Source: Vreelandella arcis
Lineage (GTDB): Bacteria > Pseudomonadota > Gammaproteobacteria > Pseudomonadales > Halomonadaceae
DNA length: 64,000 bases
Direction: 5' to 3'
NCBI RefSeq assembly: GCF_900103865.1
Contig: NZ_FNII01000012.1
Location: 1 to 64,000 of the forward strand
The position numbers were made by a program, and so were the translations under genes. Position 1 is the stretch's first letter. Each line of letters starts with the position of its first letter. This document shows, one piece after another, positions 1-8,449 of this stretch. A model generated the notes under the pieces. The model searched no databases. It had not been told where the DNA came from and saw nothing but the letters and a program-made list of their open reading frames with translations.

Positions 1-244
1 GATCGATCCAGCCCATGGCCCGTTGCAGCACCACGGTACGAACTTGGCTGGCCAGAGAGTGACGGATACGCTGCGGGTCGCGCTGATCGACCAGATTATC
101 CTCCAGTGCGTCAATGACACCGCTGTTGTCGAGCGCTTCGCGGAGCAGCAGAGCACCGCTATCACTGGTGGTGCGCTCACCGCTCATTTCGACGCGGATA
201 GACCCGTTGCAGGAGGGAGTCCAGGGAGATAAGATTTCACCCAT
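1..244 (-). CDS. IS1380-family transposase, N-terminal part (runs off the window)
   Basis: The minus-strand frame opens with ATG at 244 and stays open to the window edge, giving about 81 residues. The motif TTSDSGALLLREA followed by DQRDPQRIRHSLASQVR is typical of the N-terminal region of IS1380 transposases, which are DDE enzymes that move their element by cut and paste. Only this N-terminal part is visible; the catalytic DDE residues would lie to the left of the window. I saw no inverted repeat that I could assign with confidence between 245 and 322, so the element's right end is not fixed. It sits directly downstream of the AT-rich DUF6119 gene and marks this as an accessory spot. Confidence 0.8.
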   Translation of the reverse strand, partial: MGEILSPWTPSCNGSIRVEMSGERTTSDSGALLLREALDNSGVIDALEDNLVDQRDPQRIRHSLASQVRTVVLQRAMGWID

Positions 245-322
245 AGCGAATGGCCTCTTGGAATCGTGTTCTTGCAGGAACTGTATGATTCTATTGGAGT
301 TTACCATTCGCTATCTTCGTTT

Positions 323-1978
323 TCAGCACTCCCTCATGAATATCCCAGGATTAGGTTTGGACTCTGTTCCTACACCAGCAATACTTACTTCAAACCCTCT
401 TTGCGATAGGTTTTCGAATGCCTTTGAAAGGTTAACTTTACTAAAGAACGGCAAATTGCTCTTTAAGCTTGCCGAATCTTCACCTAAGATCAAAAAAACA
501 ACTTCAACGCCATCGCTTTTAAAGCTATCAAGTGGAACACTATCCTGCAAACCACTATTTACTCGTCTTAAAACAGTTCTCGTTTTTTTCCTAAATTCTC
601 TGTCACCAAGCAAAATCTCAGCAGAGACACTACCTTGTGCAAAAAGATGACTTAAACCAGCTGACCCGCCTTTTCTATGTTTAACATGAACAAACTGCTT
701 GTTATCTGTCATCAAGTCACACAGCTCTATAGATGTAGTGGTTCTATTGCTTTTTATCAACTCCTTATCGAGCAGATGATAGCTATAGCTTGTCGAAGCT
801 CGTTTATTGTAATCACCTTCTGATTCAATCTTGGATTTTGTTTTTCCGTCTTTTATTTCATCCCAAATATAAACTTTAGGAAAAGCAAGAGATGATACAT
901 TTATCCTCCCCAACGTAGCGTCAACTCTAGCCATAAAGCTATTGTCGATTTCATACCATAACCCTGCGAATAGTAAGTAAGTTTTATCTATTTCTTTATG
1001 CTCAAAATAGATGCACTTATATATTTGATGCTCGGACTCATTTTCATTAACGTCGTACACAAATAGCCTGTCTCGCTTGATTGAGTCAATCGACACCTTA
1101 GAGACATCTATGTTATCAAGGTATTCCTTAGCCTCAATCGTTGGTTTTATAGAGTTTTTAGTACGAGTGTAGCTGAACCCATAGATGCTATCCCATTGAA
1201 CAATCTCAGGAATAGTTATGGTAATTTCAGAACTCTTTAATTTAATCTTATCGACTAACTTTCCATCTAAGTGATCAATTTCAGATTTCTCTTTAACTTT
1301 TCTGATATTATCAACCCACGAAAAGTTACTTTTGTATGAATCATTTTTATAGTAACCAGAAAGCAAATCAACCAATTGAGATATTTCATTCACATTCATT
1401 TCTATGCCAAATGAATAAACTGCATCACCACCGGAGATGTTTTTCAAATCCACACTATTTTTAGGCGAACCTGTGACAGCTCTAAGAACATCTCTAGAAA
1501 TATCAATACCAAACACTCCAACAGAAGACTCTCTAGAGGCTTGCGATTTTTTCTGTACTGCCTGATCTTCTAGTGTAAAAAGATCAACGCTTCGCAAACT
1601 GTCATGATTAAGTGTGTTAAGCGCAGTTTTTATCCCAAAGTCATGTACAAAATATTTTGTGTCTATTAAGAATCGACCATAGCCAAAGGTGAAAGCCATT
1701 GTAGCTGTGGCTTTTTTTATAATAAGAACTGCTGAGCTAGAACGATTAGCAAGTTCATCTAGTGAAGCGCCTGCAATATCCTCCGTAAATTTACTCCACT
1801 TTGGCTTTTTCTCTGTAGGAATTTTTACGAACAATTTTCCTTCAAGTTCATGCTTGCTATCAAGCTCGTAAGCGTTAACTTGAGATGATCCTCTTAGGTA
1901 GTCGGCTGTTTGCAGCGAAGCATGTTCATCCTTTGCCAAGAATGCGTTCAAATATAAGTATGGCTTTTTATCTTCCAC
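323..1978 (-). CDS. TIGR04141/DUF6119 family sporadically distributed protein
   Basis: The product is 551 residues and soluble, with no signal peptide or membrane segment. I recognise the TIGR04141 (DUF6119) pattern: AFTFGYGRFLID near residue 95, the following FGIKTALN block, FGIDISRDVLRAVTG near 160, and LLFAGLWYEID near 340. No biochemical function is established for this family, as far as I know; its name reflects a patchy distribution across bacteria. The gene is strikingly AT-rich compared with the cob genes nearby and is bounded by an IS1380 transposase on one side and a REPIN-like pair on the other, so recent horizontal arrival is likely. A 20-base palindrome 33 bases upstream may be an operator. 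A defence or mobile-element role is possible but is not shown by the sequence. Confidence 0.75.
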   Translation of the reverse strand: MEDKKPYLYLNAFLAKDEHASLQTADYLRGSSQVNAYELDSKHELEGKLFVKIPTEKKPKWSKFTEDIAGASLDELANRSSSAVLIIKKATATMAFTFGYGRFLIDTKYFVHDFGIKTALNTLNHDSLRSVDLFTLEDQAVQKKSQASRESSVGVFGIDISRDVLRAVTGSPKNSVDLKNISGGDAVYSFGIEMNVNEISQLVDLLSGYYKNDSYKSNFSWVDNIRKVKEKSEIDHLDGKLVDKIKLKSSEITITIPEIVQWDSIYGFSYTRTKNSIKPTIEAKEYLDNIDVSKVSIDSIKRDRLFVYDVNENESEHQIYKCIYFEHKEIDKTYLLFAGLWYEIDNSFMARVDATLGRINVSSLAFPKVYIWDEIKDGKTKSKIESEGDYNKRASTSYSYHLLDKELIKSNRTTTSIELCDLMTDNKQFVHVKHRKGGSAGLSHLFAQGSVSAEILLGDREFRKKTRTVLRRVNSGLQDSVPLDSFKSDGVEVVFLILGEDSASLKSNLPFFSKVNLSKAFENLSQRGFEVSIAGVGTESKPNPGIFMREC

Positions 1979-2010
1979 TGAAACAACCTCCTACTGATGC
2001 ATAACAGCGA

Positions 2011-2030
2011 TTATGTAGCCCGCTACATAA
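2011..2030. promoter_or_regulatory. Palindrome upstream of the DUF6119 gene, possible operator
   Basis: The sequence TTATGTAGCCCGCTACATAA has two perfect 9-base arms around a CC centre. It lies 33 bases upstream of the DUF6119 start codon, where a repressor or activator could control that promoter. No regulator gene is adjacent in this window, so the binding protein is unknown. It could also form a short hairpin in RNA. Confidence 0.45.
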
Positions 2031-2319
2031 CACTGATAAACGTGCCTGCGCATTTATTAATATTAATTCGACAATTCATTTCCCATAAACCACTGATTTA
2101 TATGCTATCAGCCTGAATGTCTGGCAGTATATCCAAAATTCGCATGCCCGATCATTTTGCTCTGTTCAATCATACTCTATTCATAAATTTGGCTTAGGTC
2201 ACGCCCTGGCAGGAAAATTTCTGTTCGCCCTAAGCACCGGGCATATGCCGGTAACCGACTTTGGTGGGAGGTGATTTGCGGTGGCAGCTTAGACACTGAT
2301 CGCCCCAATGCAGCTAGCT

Positions 2320-2401
2320 CTGTAAGGGCCCGACTTCGTCGGGCGATAGTTTTCGGTGGTGGGATAACTGCTGATCGCGCAACAAGTTGTGCTCCTACAA
2401 A
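2320..2401. repeat. REPIN-like inverted pair of REP sequences
   Basis: Two REP-like units face each other. The plus-strand unit starts TGTAAGGGCCCGACTTCG at 2321 and carries the hairpin CCCGAC-TTC-GTCGGG ahead of CGATAG. The minus-strand unit, 2373-2401, reads TTTGTAGGAGCACAACTTG and carries an imperfect hairpin ahead of CGATC. The TGTAGGAGC...GCGAT layout matches that of Pseudomonas REP elements. Such pairs are usually mobilised in trans by a RAYT transposase; none is present in this window. Confidence 0.5.
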
Positions 2402-2451
2402 CCCCATACATCGGCCATGGTGGCACTATGGTTTGTAATCGCCCAATAAAT

Positions 2452-2482
2452 AGGCCCGTTGCAACCTCATTGCAACGGGCCT
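2452..2482 (-). terminator. Rho-independent terminator behind ytoQ
   Basis: A perfect 13-base stem (AGGCCCGTTGCAA and its complement) closes a 5-base loop. Read on the minus strand it is followed by TATTTATT, and it lies about 90 bases past the ytoQ stop. The T-tract is broken by an A, so efficiency may be moderate. Confidence 0.7.
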
Positions 2483-2572
2483 AGATAAGCGCTGATCGTG
2501 CCGCACGCTGCCCTATCCACTCCCAAGCATGGCGGTCATGGTCTGAGATGGATCACGCACGTTTTGGATTCG

Positions 2573-3013
2573 TTACGCTTTCAGAACGTAGCGCAGTGTC
2601 TCGACCACCTGATCCGTCGTGGTGCACCAGGCGTTCGCACCGGCATCCACTTCTTTCAGCGGGTGGACGATGTCTTCGCTGTGCAGGGTGATGTAGGGCT
2701 TGGCGAGGGCCGCGCAGTAGCCTGCGTCGAAGGCGGCGTTCCACTGTTTGTACTGGTCACCGAAGCGTACAACAACCAGATCCGCCTGCTCGATCATGGT
2801 ACGAGTGCGGATGGCGTTGACCTTGGAGGACTGGTGGTCGCGCCAGAAGCCATTTTCCGGCTTGCCCAGGTGGTCGCCGGCGGCGTCAGAGGCGGCGTGG
2901 TCGGTGACCGGTGCGGTAAACACGATATCCAGGCCCGCGGCCTCGGCGCCGCGTTGGATTTCTGCGCGCCAGTCGGTATGGATCTCGCCGGATAGGTAAA
3001 CGTAAAAGCTCAT
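2573..3013 (-). CDS. ytoQ: YtoQ family protein
   Basis: The product is a 146-residue soluble protein beginning MSFYVYLSGEIHTDWR, with the conserved block NGFWRDHQSSKVNAIRTRTM in the middle and DLVVVRFGDQYKQWNAAFDAG after it. These are hallmarks of the YtoQ family, a small protein with a nucleoside 2-deoxyribosyltransferase-like fold and no established function. The ATG at 3013 is preceded by GAGGA at good spacing. It is the last gene on the minus strand before a terminator, 70 bases past cobF, and may be transcribed with the cobalamin genes or from its own promoter in that gap. There is no evidence that it takes part in B12 synthesis. Confidence 0.85.
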   Translation of the reverse strand: MSFYVYLSGEIHTDWRAEIQRGAEAAGLDIVFTAPVTDHAASDAAGDHLGKPENGFWRDHQSSKVNAIRTRTMIEQADLVVVRFGDQYKQWNAAFDAGYCAALAKPYITLHSEDIVHPLKEVDAGANAWCTTTDQVVETLRYVLKA

Positions 3014-3083
3014 GGCTATTCCTCAAATACTAGTTGGTCAGTAGCGCTATTTTATGGAAAATCATTCCATATTAATACCGGCA

Positions 3084-3848
3084 CTATAGCAGGGGCTGTT
3101 TGGCCAGCAGATAAATATCCATTATCCAGCCGTGGGTGTCGCGTAGCTCTGCGCGGCGTTGGATGATCTGGTCGCCGACGTCGCTTAGCCAGCCTTTGAT
3201 CAGGCACTGTTTATCCATGCCCAGATAGGCGCCCCACCAGATGTAGATGTCATCTTGCGGCAGCGAGGTAAAGGCCCCGCCGCTATCCAGCATTACCGCG
3301 ACGGTGGCGGCATCGCTTGGCCAGCCCCGCTCGCGCAGGCGGCGGCCGGTGGTGATTTGCACCGGTTCGGCGAGGGCATTGAGGGGGATTTTATGTTCAG
3401 CGGTGAGTACTTGCAGGCTGGTGATGCCAGGCACTACCTCTACATCAACCTGCTTACCCGCAGCGCTTAGCCGCTGGGTAATGCGCAGGCTGCTGTCGTA
3501 AAGCGAGGGGTCGCCCCACACCAGCATCCCTACTCGCCCGCCGTTGGGTAAGTGTTCATCGATTAGCTGCGCCCAGACGTTGGCGATGGCTGCATGCCAG
3601 TCGTCTACCGCGCCCAGGTAGTCATTGCGGCCATCACGGCTGGGCAGATCGAACTCGACGATCCTGGTGGTCACCGGCACTTCCAGCAGCCTTTCGCAGA
3701 GCAAGCGGCGTAGATCGATAAGATCCGACTTGGCCTCGCCTTTGCGGGGCAGCAGAATCAGGTCGGCGTTATTGAGGGCGCGCACGGCGGCCAGGGTGAC
3801 GTGATCGAGGTTGCCGGTGCCGATGCCTATGAGCGACAGCGTGATCAT
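3084..3848 (-). CDS. cobF: Precorrin-6A synthase (deacetylating)
   Basis: CobF methylates C-1 of precorrin-5 with S-adenosylmethionine and releases acetate to give precorrin-6A. The step belongs to the aerobic B12 route only. The 254-residue protein starts [17 protein letters not shown], the glycine-rich SAM-binding start of the tetrapyrrole methylase fold, and has the second motif [17 protein letters not shown] near residue 108, followed by [11 protein letters not shown]. Its length is normal for CobF. The start codon overlaps the cobM stop as ATGA, so the two are translationally coupled. It is the last gene of the cobL-cobE-cobM-cobF run. Confidence 0.95.
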   Translation of the reverse strand: MITLSLIGIGTGNLDHVTLAAVRALNNADLILLPRKGEAKSDLIDLRRLLCERLLEVPVTTRIVEFDLPSRDGRNDYLGAVDDWHAAIANVWAQLIDEHLPNGGRVGMLVWGDPSLYDSSLRITQRLSAAGKQVDVEVVPGITSLQVLTAEHKIPLNALAEPVQITTGRRLRERGWPSDAATVAVMLDSGGAFTSLPQDDIYIWWGAYLGMDKQCLIKGWLSDVGDQIIQRRAELRDTHGWIMDIYLLAKQPLL

Positions 3849-4648
3849 GATTCGCTCTCTTGGTCTTGGCCTGCCGTGGCAAAAGGCGAATCCGCCGACT
3901 GGGGGCGAAAGCGGCGGTCGTAGCCAACGGCGTAGAGGCTGCTCTCCTGAAAGTCGTCGCTTTCGAGCACCGGCCCCACCATAATTAGCGCGGTGCGCTG
4001 CATGGCGTCATCCACCAACGCTTCTATAGTGGCTAGCCGCCCTCGAACCACCCGCTCATCGGGCCAGCTTGCCCGCCACACGATCGCCACCGGGCACTGC
4101 TCGCCGTAGTAAGGCGTCAGGCGCTCGACCACCTGGGAAAGATTATGGATAGAGAGATGGATGGCCAGCGTGGCGCCGGTGCAGGCGAAATTGGCCAGCG
4201 TCTCATCGCTCGGCATGGCGCTGGCCCGACCGGGCGTGCGGGTGAGTACTACCGACTGGGCCACACCGGGTAGCGTCAGCTCCTGACCCAAGGTTGCCGA
4301 CGCTGCCGCGAAAGCTGGCACACCGGGGGTAATGCTGTAGGGGATATCCAGCTCGCGCAGGCGGCGCAGCTGCTCGCCCATGGCCGACCATACCGATAGA
4401 TCCCCCGAATGCAGCCGGGCGACATCCTGACCTTCGGCGTGGGCGCGGCCGATTTCCTGCATGATGTCATCCAGCGATAGCGGCGCGGTATTGATCACCC
4501 TGGCCCCTGGCGGGCAGTGTTCCAGAATCTGCTCCGGCACTAATGAACCCGCGTACAGACACACCGGACAGGCGGCGATTAAGTCCCGCCCGCGTAACGT
4601 CAAAAGATCCGGTGCGCCGGGGCCTGCGCCGATAAAGTGTACTGTCAT
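3845..4648 (-). CDS. cobM: Precorrin-4 C11-methyltransferase
   Basis: CobM transfers a methyl group from SAM to C-11 of precorrin-4, giving precorrin-5, in the cytoplasm. The 267-residue protein opens with [18 protein letters not shown], the classic uroporphyrin/precorrin methylase signature, and continues with [19 protein letters not shown] near residue 75 and [15 protein letters not shown] near 102. It overlaps cobE upstream and cobF downstream by four bases each (ATGA), which argues for one transcript. The last 30 or so residues, rich in charged and polar residues, are a non-conserved tail. Confidence 0.95.
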   Translation of the reverse strand: MTVHFIGAGPGAPDLLTLRGRDLIAACPVCLYAGSLVPEQILEHCPPGARVINTAPLSLDDIMQEIGRAHAEGQDVARLHSGDLSVWSAMGEQLRRLRELDIPYSITPGVPAFAAASATLGQELTLPGVAQSVVLTRTPGRASAMPSDETLANFACTGATLAIHLSIHNLSQVVERLTPYYGEQCPVAIVWRASWPDERVVRGRLATIEALVDDAMQRTALIMVGPVLESDDFQESSLYAVGYDRRFRPQSADSPFATAGQDQESES

Positions 4649-5025
4649 TGATTATTTCCTTCTGCCACCGCAATAGTCGCCTGACGATCCGCGGACATTA
4701 GCCGTGGGCCAAGCAGCGTTGCCCCAGGGCCCGCCGCTAACAGCGCCACAGCCTCAGCTACGCTGCCCGTGCCTCGCGCCTGCAAGCTTTGTGCTGAATG
4801 AGTCAGCGTTGTCACCGTCGGCAGCTCGGCGTCCGCTACGGCGATGACTTCAATGTTGCGCAGTCGTCCTAGCTCTTCGACTAGTGGCAACATGGAGCGA
4901 GCCGCCGCCAGCTTATCGATAGCCCCGTACCGGTCGATCAGTTGATCCTGTGCCTGGGCGAGGGATTCAAGCGTGGCTTCACTGCGAAAACCAAATCCCG
5001 CTATCCTTAATCCCTGTGCTGTCAT
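4645..5025 (-). CDS. cobE: CobE / CbiG C-terminal-like protein
   Basis: The 126-residue product begins [18 protein letters not shown]. The longer open frame extending to 5217 is only read-through inside cobL; the ATG at 5025 overlaps the cobL stop as ATGA, which fixes the start. It has the GxGFR start, [10 protein letters not shown] and a C-terminal [22 protein letters not shown], matching the small CobE family and the C-terminal domain of CbiG. In the anaerobic route CbiG opens the delta-lactone ring; the exact role of free-standing CobE in the aerobic route is not settled, though it is needed in some hosts. Its place between cobL and cobM fits other aerobic clusters. Confidence 0.88.
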   Translation of the reverse strand: MTAQGLRIAGFGFRSEATLESLAQAQDQLIDRYGAIDKLAAARSMLPLVEELGRLRNIEVIAVADAELPTVTTLTHSAQSLQARGTGSVAEAVALLAAGPGATLLGPRLMSADRQATIAVAEGNNQ

Positions 5026-6245
5026 CGAACGCCCCGCCACTGAACAATGGGGTAGCTGGCTTTCCAGCCCCGCCGGGTGCCGATGGGAGTGGCGTTGGCC
5101 AGTTCCAGGCGCAGCAGTTCGCCGCCTGCCTTGTGCTGCCAGTGGGTCAGCAGCGCTTCGGATTCCAGGGTGACGGCATTGGCGACGATGCGCACGCCTT
5201 CGGGCAAGCGCTGCCATAAGTCGTCTAACAGCGCTTGGGATAAACCACCGCCGATAAATACCGCATCGGGGACCGGCGTATCGTTCAGTACGTCCGGCGC
5301 GCGGCCCTGTTTTACTTCTAGCCAGTCAACGCCCAGGTTCTCTGCATTGCTGCGCGCTCGCGCTGCCCGTTCTGCGTTTTGCTCGACGCCTACCGCCTGA
5401 TTATCCGGGTGAGCGAGTAGCCACTCAATGGGGATAGAGCCTGAACCGGTGCCAATATCCCACAACCGCTCGCCGGGCATGGGGGCCAGAGCCGCCAGGG
5501 TGATGGCGCGAATGGTCTGTTTGGTAATCTGGCCGTCGTGTTCAAAAAAATGATCCGGCAAGCCGGGCGTCAGCGGCAAGGCGGGGCCGTGACCGGCTAC
5601 TTCCAGCCCTACCGCCACCGGATGGGCGATATTTTGGGGTAAGCTGGCGTCAACAAGGCAATGGCGAATGCGCTGGTTATCGCCGCCCAGGGCTTCAAGC
5701 ACCGTTAGCTGGGAATCCGCAAAGCCGAATCGGCTGACCAACGAGGCGAGTTCAGCCACCGCATCGCCGTCTCTTACCAGCACCAGCAAACGCCTACCGG
5801 CATGCAGGTAAGGCCGAATACGCGCCAGTGGTTTGGCGTGCAGGCCCAGGCAGGTGCAGCGCTCCAGCGGCCAGCCCAGGCGGGAAGCCGCCAGGCTGAA
5901 GGTAGAAGGCGCTGGCAGTGCCTGCCACTCATCTGCGCTGAGATGCTGCGCCAAACTGGTGCCCGCCCCAAACCAGAACGGGTCGTTCGAGACCAGCATC
6001 ACCACCCGGCGGCCGCGCTGATTGAGCAGCCCAGGAATGCCGTCGGCAAAGGGCACCGGCCACTCAATCACTTCGGCATTTAGGGGCGGCAAAAGGCGCA
6101 GGTGGCGGCGCGCGCCGAACACCACCTCGGCACTTTCCAGTGCGGCGTGGCTTGCCGCCGTTAGTCCCTGTGTGCCACCCTCCCCCCAGCCTAAAAGGGT
6201 CAGCCAGGGAGCCTGATCCACTGGAGCGTGAGAAATTTCAACCAT
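5022..6245 (-). CDS. cobL: Precorrin-6Y C5,15-methyltransferase (decarboxylating)
   Basis: CobL is a two-domain enzyme. The N-terminal CbiE-like tetrapyrrole methylase half begins WLTLLGWGEGG; the C-terminal CbiT-like half has the class I SAM motif LWDIGTGSGSIPIEWLL near residue 260. It methylates C-5 and C-15 of precorrin-6B and decarboxylates the acetate on C-12, giving precorrin-8. I chose the ATG at 6245 (MVEISHAP, 407 residues) because AGGA stands 8 bases upstream. The longer frame to 6326 would run far into cobK, which is divergent. The start codon shares the bases CATG with the cobK start on the opposite strand. An alternative GTG nine codons in is possible. Confidence 0.95.
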   Translation of the reverse strand: MVEISHAPVDQAPWLTLLGWGEGGTQGLTAASHAALESAEVVFGARRHLRLLPPLNAEVIEWPVPFADGIPGLLNQRGRRVVMLVSNDPFWFGAGTSLAQHLSADEWQALPAPSTFSLAASRLGWPLERCTCLGLHAKPLARIRPYLHAGRRLLVLVRDGDAVAELASLVSRFGFADSQLTVLEALGGDNQRIRHCLVDASLPQNIAHPVAVGLEVAGHGPALPLTPGLPDHFFEHDGQITKQTIRAITLAALAPMPGERLWDIGTGSGSIPIEWLLAHPDNQAVGVEQNAERAARARSNAENLGVDWLEVKQGRAPDVLNDTPVPDAVFIGGGLSQALLDDLWQRLPEGVRIVANAVTLESEALLTHWQHKAGGELLRLELANATPIGTRRGWKASYPIVQWRGVR

Positions 6246-6981
6246 GATCAAGATCCTAATTCTCGGGGGAACCTCGGAGGCCAGCGCCCTGGCCAGTGCG
6301 GTTGCCAAGCGCGGGCTTCCCGCCATTTTCAGCTATGCGGGTCGTGTTGCCACGCCGAAACCCCAGCCGCTGCCGACCCGCATTGGCGGTTTTGGCGGCG
6401 TTAGCGGACTTGCCGCCTTTGTGGCCCGGGAGCGCATCACCCATATCGTCGATGCCACCCATCCCTTTGCCGCGCAAATGAGCACGAACGTGTTAGCCGC
6501 CGCGGCCCAGTGCGGCGTAAAGGCGATTGCCCTTACCCGGCCTGCCTGGCGACCTGTTAACGGTGACCAGTGGCAAAGCGTGGCAAATATCGATGAAGCC
6601 GTCAGCGCCCTGGCTGGCCCACCCCAGCGTATACTGCTCGCCATTGGCCGCATGCACCTTGCGGCCTTTGCCGCCCAACCCCAGCACCATTACCTGCTGC
6701 GTTTGGTTGACCGGCCTGCCAGCCCGCCGCCGCTGCCGGATGTCAGCACTGCGATCGATAGAGGCCCTTTTACGCTGGAAGGCGATCTCGCCCTGCTGGA
6801 AACCCAGCGAATCCAGCGCATCGTGTGTAAAAACGCCGGCGGCGAAGGGGCCGCGTCCAAACTCACCGCGGCAAGAACCCTCAACCTGCCCATTGTGATG
6901 ATCGAACGGCCAGCACTGCCACCCCGCCACGAAGTTCATTGCATCGATGACGTCTTTAGCTGGCTCAGCGACCACGCTTAA
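6244..6981 (+). CDS. cobK: Precorrin-6A reductase
   Basis: CobK reduces precorrin-6A to precorrin-6B with NADPH. The 245-residue protein begins MIKILILGGTSEASALA, the nucleotide-binding start of the CobK/CbiJ family, and has the conserved HIVDATHPFAAQMS near residue 75, RILLAIGRMHL near 130 and VCKNAGGEGAASKL near 197. It is the only corrin-ring gene here on the plus strand. It faces cobL head to head with start codons sharing CATG, and its end overlaps the end of cobJ by four bases. It therefore needs its own promoter, which would have to lie inside cobL. Its ribosome binding site is weak: GGAG stands 17 bases away. Confidence 0.95.
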   Translation: MIKILILGGTSEASALASAVAKRGLPAIFSYAGRVATPKPQPLPTRIGGFGGVSGLAAFVARERITHIVDATHPFAAQMSTNVLAAAAQCGVKAIALTRPAWRPVNGDQWQSVANIDEAVSALAGPPQRILLAIGRMHLAAFAAQPQHHYLLRLVDRPASPPPLPDVSTAIDRGPFTLEGDLALLETQRIQRIVCKNAGGEGAASKLTAARTLNLPIVMIERPALPPRHEVHCIDDVFSWLSDHA

Positions 6982-7727
6982 TCAGCTGAACGCGGCGTAT
7001 AAACCAGCGGCGATCCACTGCGCTCTATTAGTCGCGTCTGCTGGGAGCCGACGATGACCAGCGTGCGCATATCGGCCATGTCCGGCGTTGCCTCGCCTAG
7101 CGTGGTGACGAGAACCGACTCTTCCGGCGTGGAAACCGCCCGGGCGAAGATGATCAGCCTATCCGGCCCACAGGCTTCCCGCAGTACCTCCAGCGTGCGT
7201 TCGAAACCTACCGGGCGCGCCTTGGAGCGCGGGTTGTAGAACGCCATGGCGAAGTCAGCCTCGGCGGCCAAACGCAGGCGTTTTTCAATCAGCGCCCAGG
7301 GCTTGAGGTTGTCGGATAGATTGATGCAGCAGAAGTCGTGCCCCAGCGGCGCGCCAACGCTTGCGCTGGCGGCCAGCATGGCGGAAATGCCCGGCAGTAC
7401 CTGAATATCCAACGCTCGCCACTGGGCATCGCCTGCTTCCAGCGCCTCGAACACCGCGGCGGCCATGGCAAAGACGCCAGGGTCGCCGGAAGACACCACC
7501 ACTACCCGGTGGCCCTCAAGCGCCAGCTGGAGTGCCTGCTCCGCCCGGCGAATCTCTTCGCGGTTATCCGAGCCGTGGCGGACTAATCCAGCACGTGGTG
7601 CCACCCGGTTAACGTAGGGCACATAGCCCACCACGTCGGTGGCTTCCTGCAGTACGGCCGTTACCTCGGGAGTGACCATGGCCTCTGAGCCCGGCCCCAG
7701 GCCGACGATTTTCAGCCAGCCGCTCAT
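6978..7727 (-). CDS. cobJ: Precorrin-3B C17-methyltransferase
   Basis: CobJ methylates C-17 of precorrin-3B and drives ring contraction to precorrin-4. The 249-residue single-domain protein has GLGPGSEAMVTPEV at the start, VVVVSSGDPGVFAMAAAVFE near residue 75, IQVLPGISAMLAASA near 108 and FYNPRSKARP near 165, all characteristic of CobJ/CbiH. It begins four bases inside the end of cobI (ATGA) and has the ribosome binding site GGGAGG. Its end meets cobK convergently with a four-base overlap, so the cobH-cobI-cobJ run must stop transcribing here or read antisense through cobK. Confidence 0.95.
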   Translation of the reverse strand: MSGWLKIVGLGPGSEAMVTPEVTAVLQEATDVVGYVPYVNRVAPRAGLVRHGSDNREEIRRAEQALQLALEGHRVVVVSSGDPGVFAMAAAVFEALEAGDAQWRALDIQVLPGISAMLAASASVGAPLGHDFCCINLSDNLKPWALIEKRLRLAAEADFAMAFYNPRSKARPVGFERTLEVLREACGPDRLIIFARAVSTPEESVLVTTLGEATPDMADMRTLVIVGSQQTRLIERSGSPLVYTPRSAD

Positions 7728-8449
7728 GGCCGCCTCCCGTGGCCATGGATCAGCACAATCGAGAAGTACGGCACGCTCTCGCCAACCTCACTTAATGGCA
7801 GCACTCTTTGTTGCGACATGGCGGCGTACTCGATCAGCCAGGCTTCACCTTCCCGGCCAGCGTGAACCAGGGCCCGGCGAAGTTTGGCCAGGTTGCGGCC
7901 AATCTTCATCACCACCAGCGCATCGGTCTGGGCGATGCGCTCGGCCAACGCCTCTTCGGGTAGCGTGGCCATCAGCACGGTCAGGATGTCATCGCCCCAG
8001 GTAATCGGTTGGTCGGTAGCCGTCCACGCCGCCGACATGCCGGTAATCCCCGGCACCACCGAGACCGGCACGCGGTTTAGCAGCCGCGTGTAGAGGTGCA
8101 TAAAGGAGCCGTAGAAGAACGGATCACCTTCACACAGCACCACCACATCGCACCCGGCCTCCGCCATCTCGATGAGTTGGGCCACGCTGCGTTCGTAAAA
8201 GGCCGCCAGCAGCTCATTGTAGCGCGGGTCGTCGAAGGGAATTTCCGTGGTGACCGGGTACTCCATGGGCAGCTCGATCGCGCCGGGCGGGATCATGCCC
8301 TCCACGATGGTTCGCGCATGGCCGCAGCGACCCTTTTTACGGAAATACGCCACGTGGGTCGCCCCGCGTATCAGGCGGTCGGCGCGCACGCTCATCAAGT
8401 CTTGGCTGCCTGGGCCTAGGCCAACGCCATATACTGTTCCCTGGGTCAT
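7724..8449 (-). CDS. cobI: Precorrin-2 C20-methyltransferase
   Basis: CobI adds the C-20 methyl group to precorrin-2, the first committed step towards the corrin ring. The start at 8449 overlaps the cobH stop as ATGA and gives 241 residues beginning MTQGTVYGVGLGPGS; the longer open frame upstream is a shadow of cobH. Motifs are GLGPGSQDLMSVRADRLI, VVLCEGDPFFYGSFMHLY near residue 95 and VSVVPGITGMSAAW near 120. Length and order of motifs are normal for CobI/CbiL. It sits between cobH and cobJ, as in Pseudomonas. Confidence 0.95.
   Translation of the reverse strand: MTQGTVYGVGLGPGSQDLMSVRADRLIRGATHVAYFRKKGRCGHARTIVEGMIPPGAIELPMEYPVTTEIPFDDPRYNELLAAFYERSVAQLIEMAEAGCDVVVLCEGDPFFYGSFMHLYTRLLNRVPVSVVPGITGMSAAWTATDQPITWGDDILTVLMATLPEEALAERIAQTDALVVMKIGRNLAKLRRALVHAGREGEAWLIEYAAMSQQRVLPLSEVGESVPYFSIVLIHGHGRRP

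Larger units (their letters stand above)
1979..2572. other. 594-base gap between the DUF6119 gene and ytoQ
   Basis: No convincing gene lies here. From left to right the gap holds the palindrome at 2011-2030, an AT-rich stretch to about 2170 that shares the base composition of the DUF6119 gene, a GC-richer part with the REPIN-like pair at 2320-2401, and the ytoQ terminator at 2452-2482. The change in base composition near 2170-2200 probably marks the right boundary of the acquired segment. Confidence 0.6.

Noticed and set aside
2177-2407. Minus-strand frame of 76 codons
   Set aside because: It lies across the REPIN-like repeats, and its sequence is explained by them.
3054-3070. Inverted repeat ATGGAA...TTCCAT between ytoQ and cobF
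   Set aside because: The arms are only six bases, with no T-tract and no matching regulator; chance is likely in AT-rich sequence.
4645-5217. Long form of cobE starting at 5217
   Set aside because: The first 64 residues are arginine-rich read-through of cobL in another frame; the ATGA junction at 5022-5025 gives the family's normal start.
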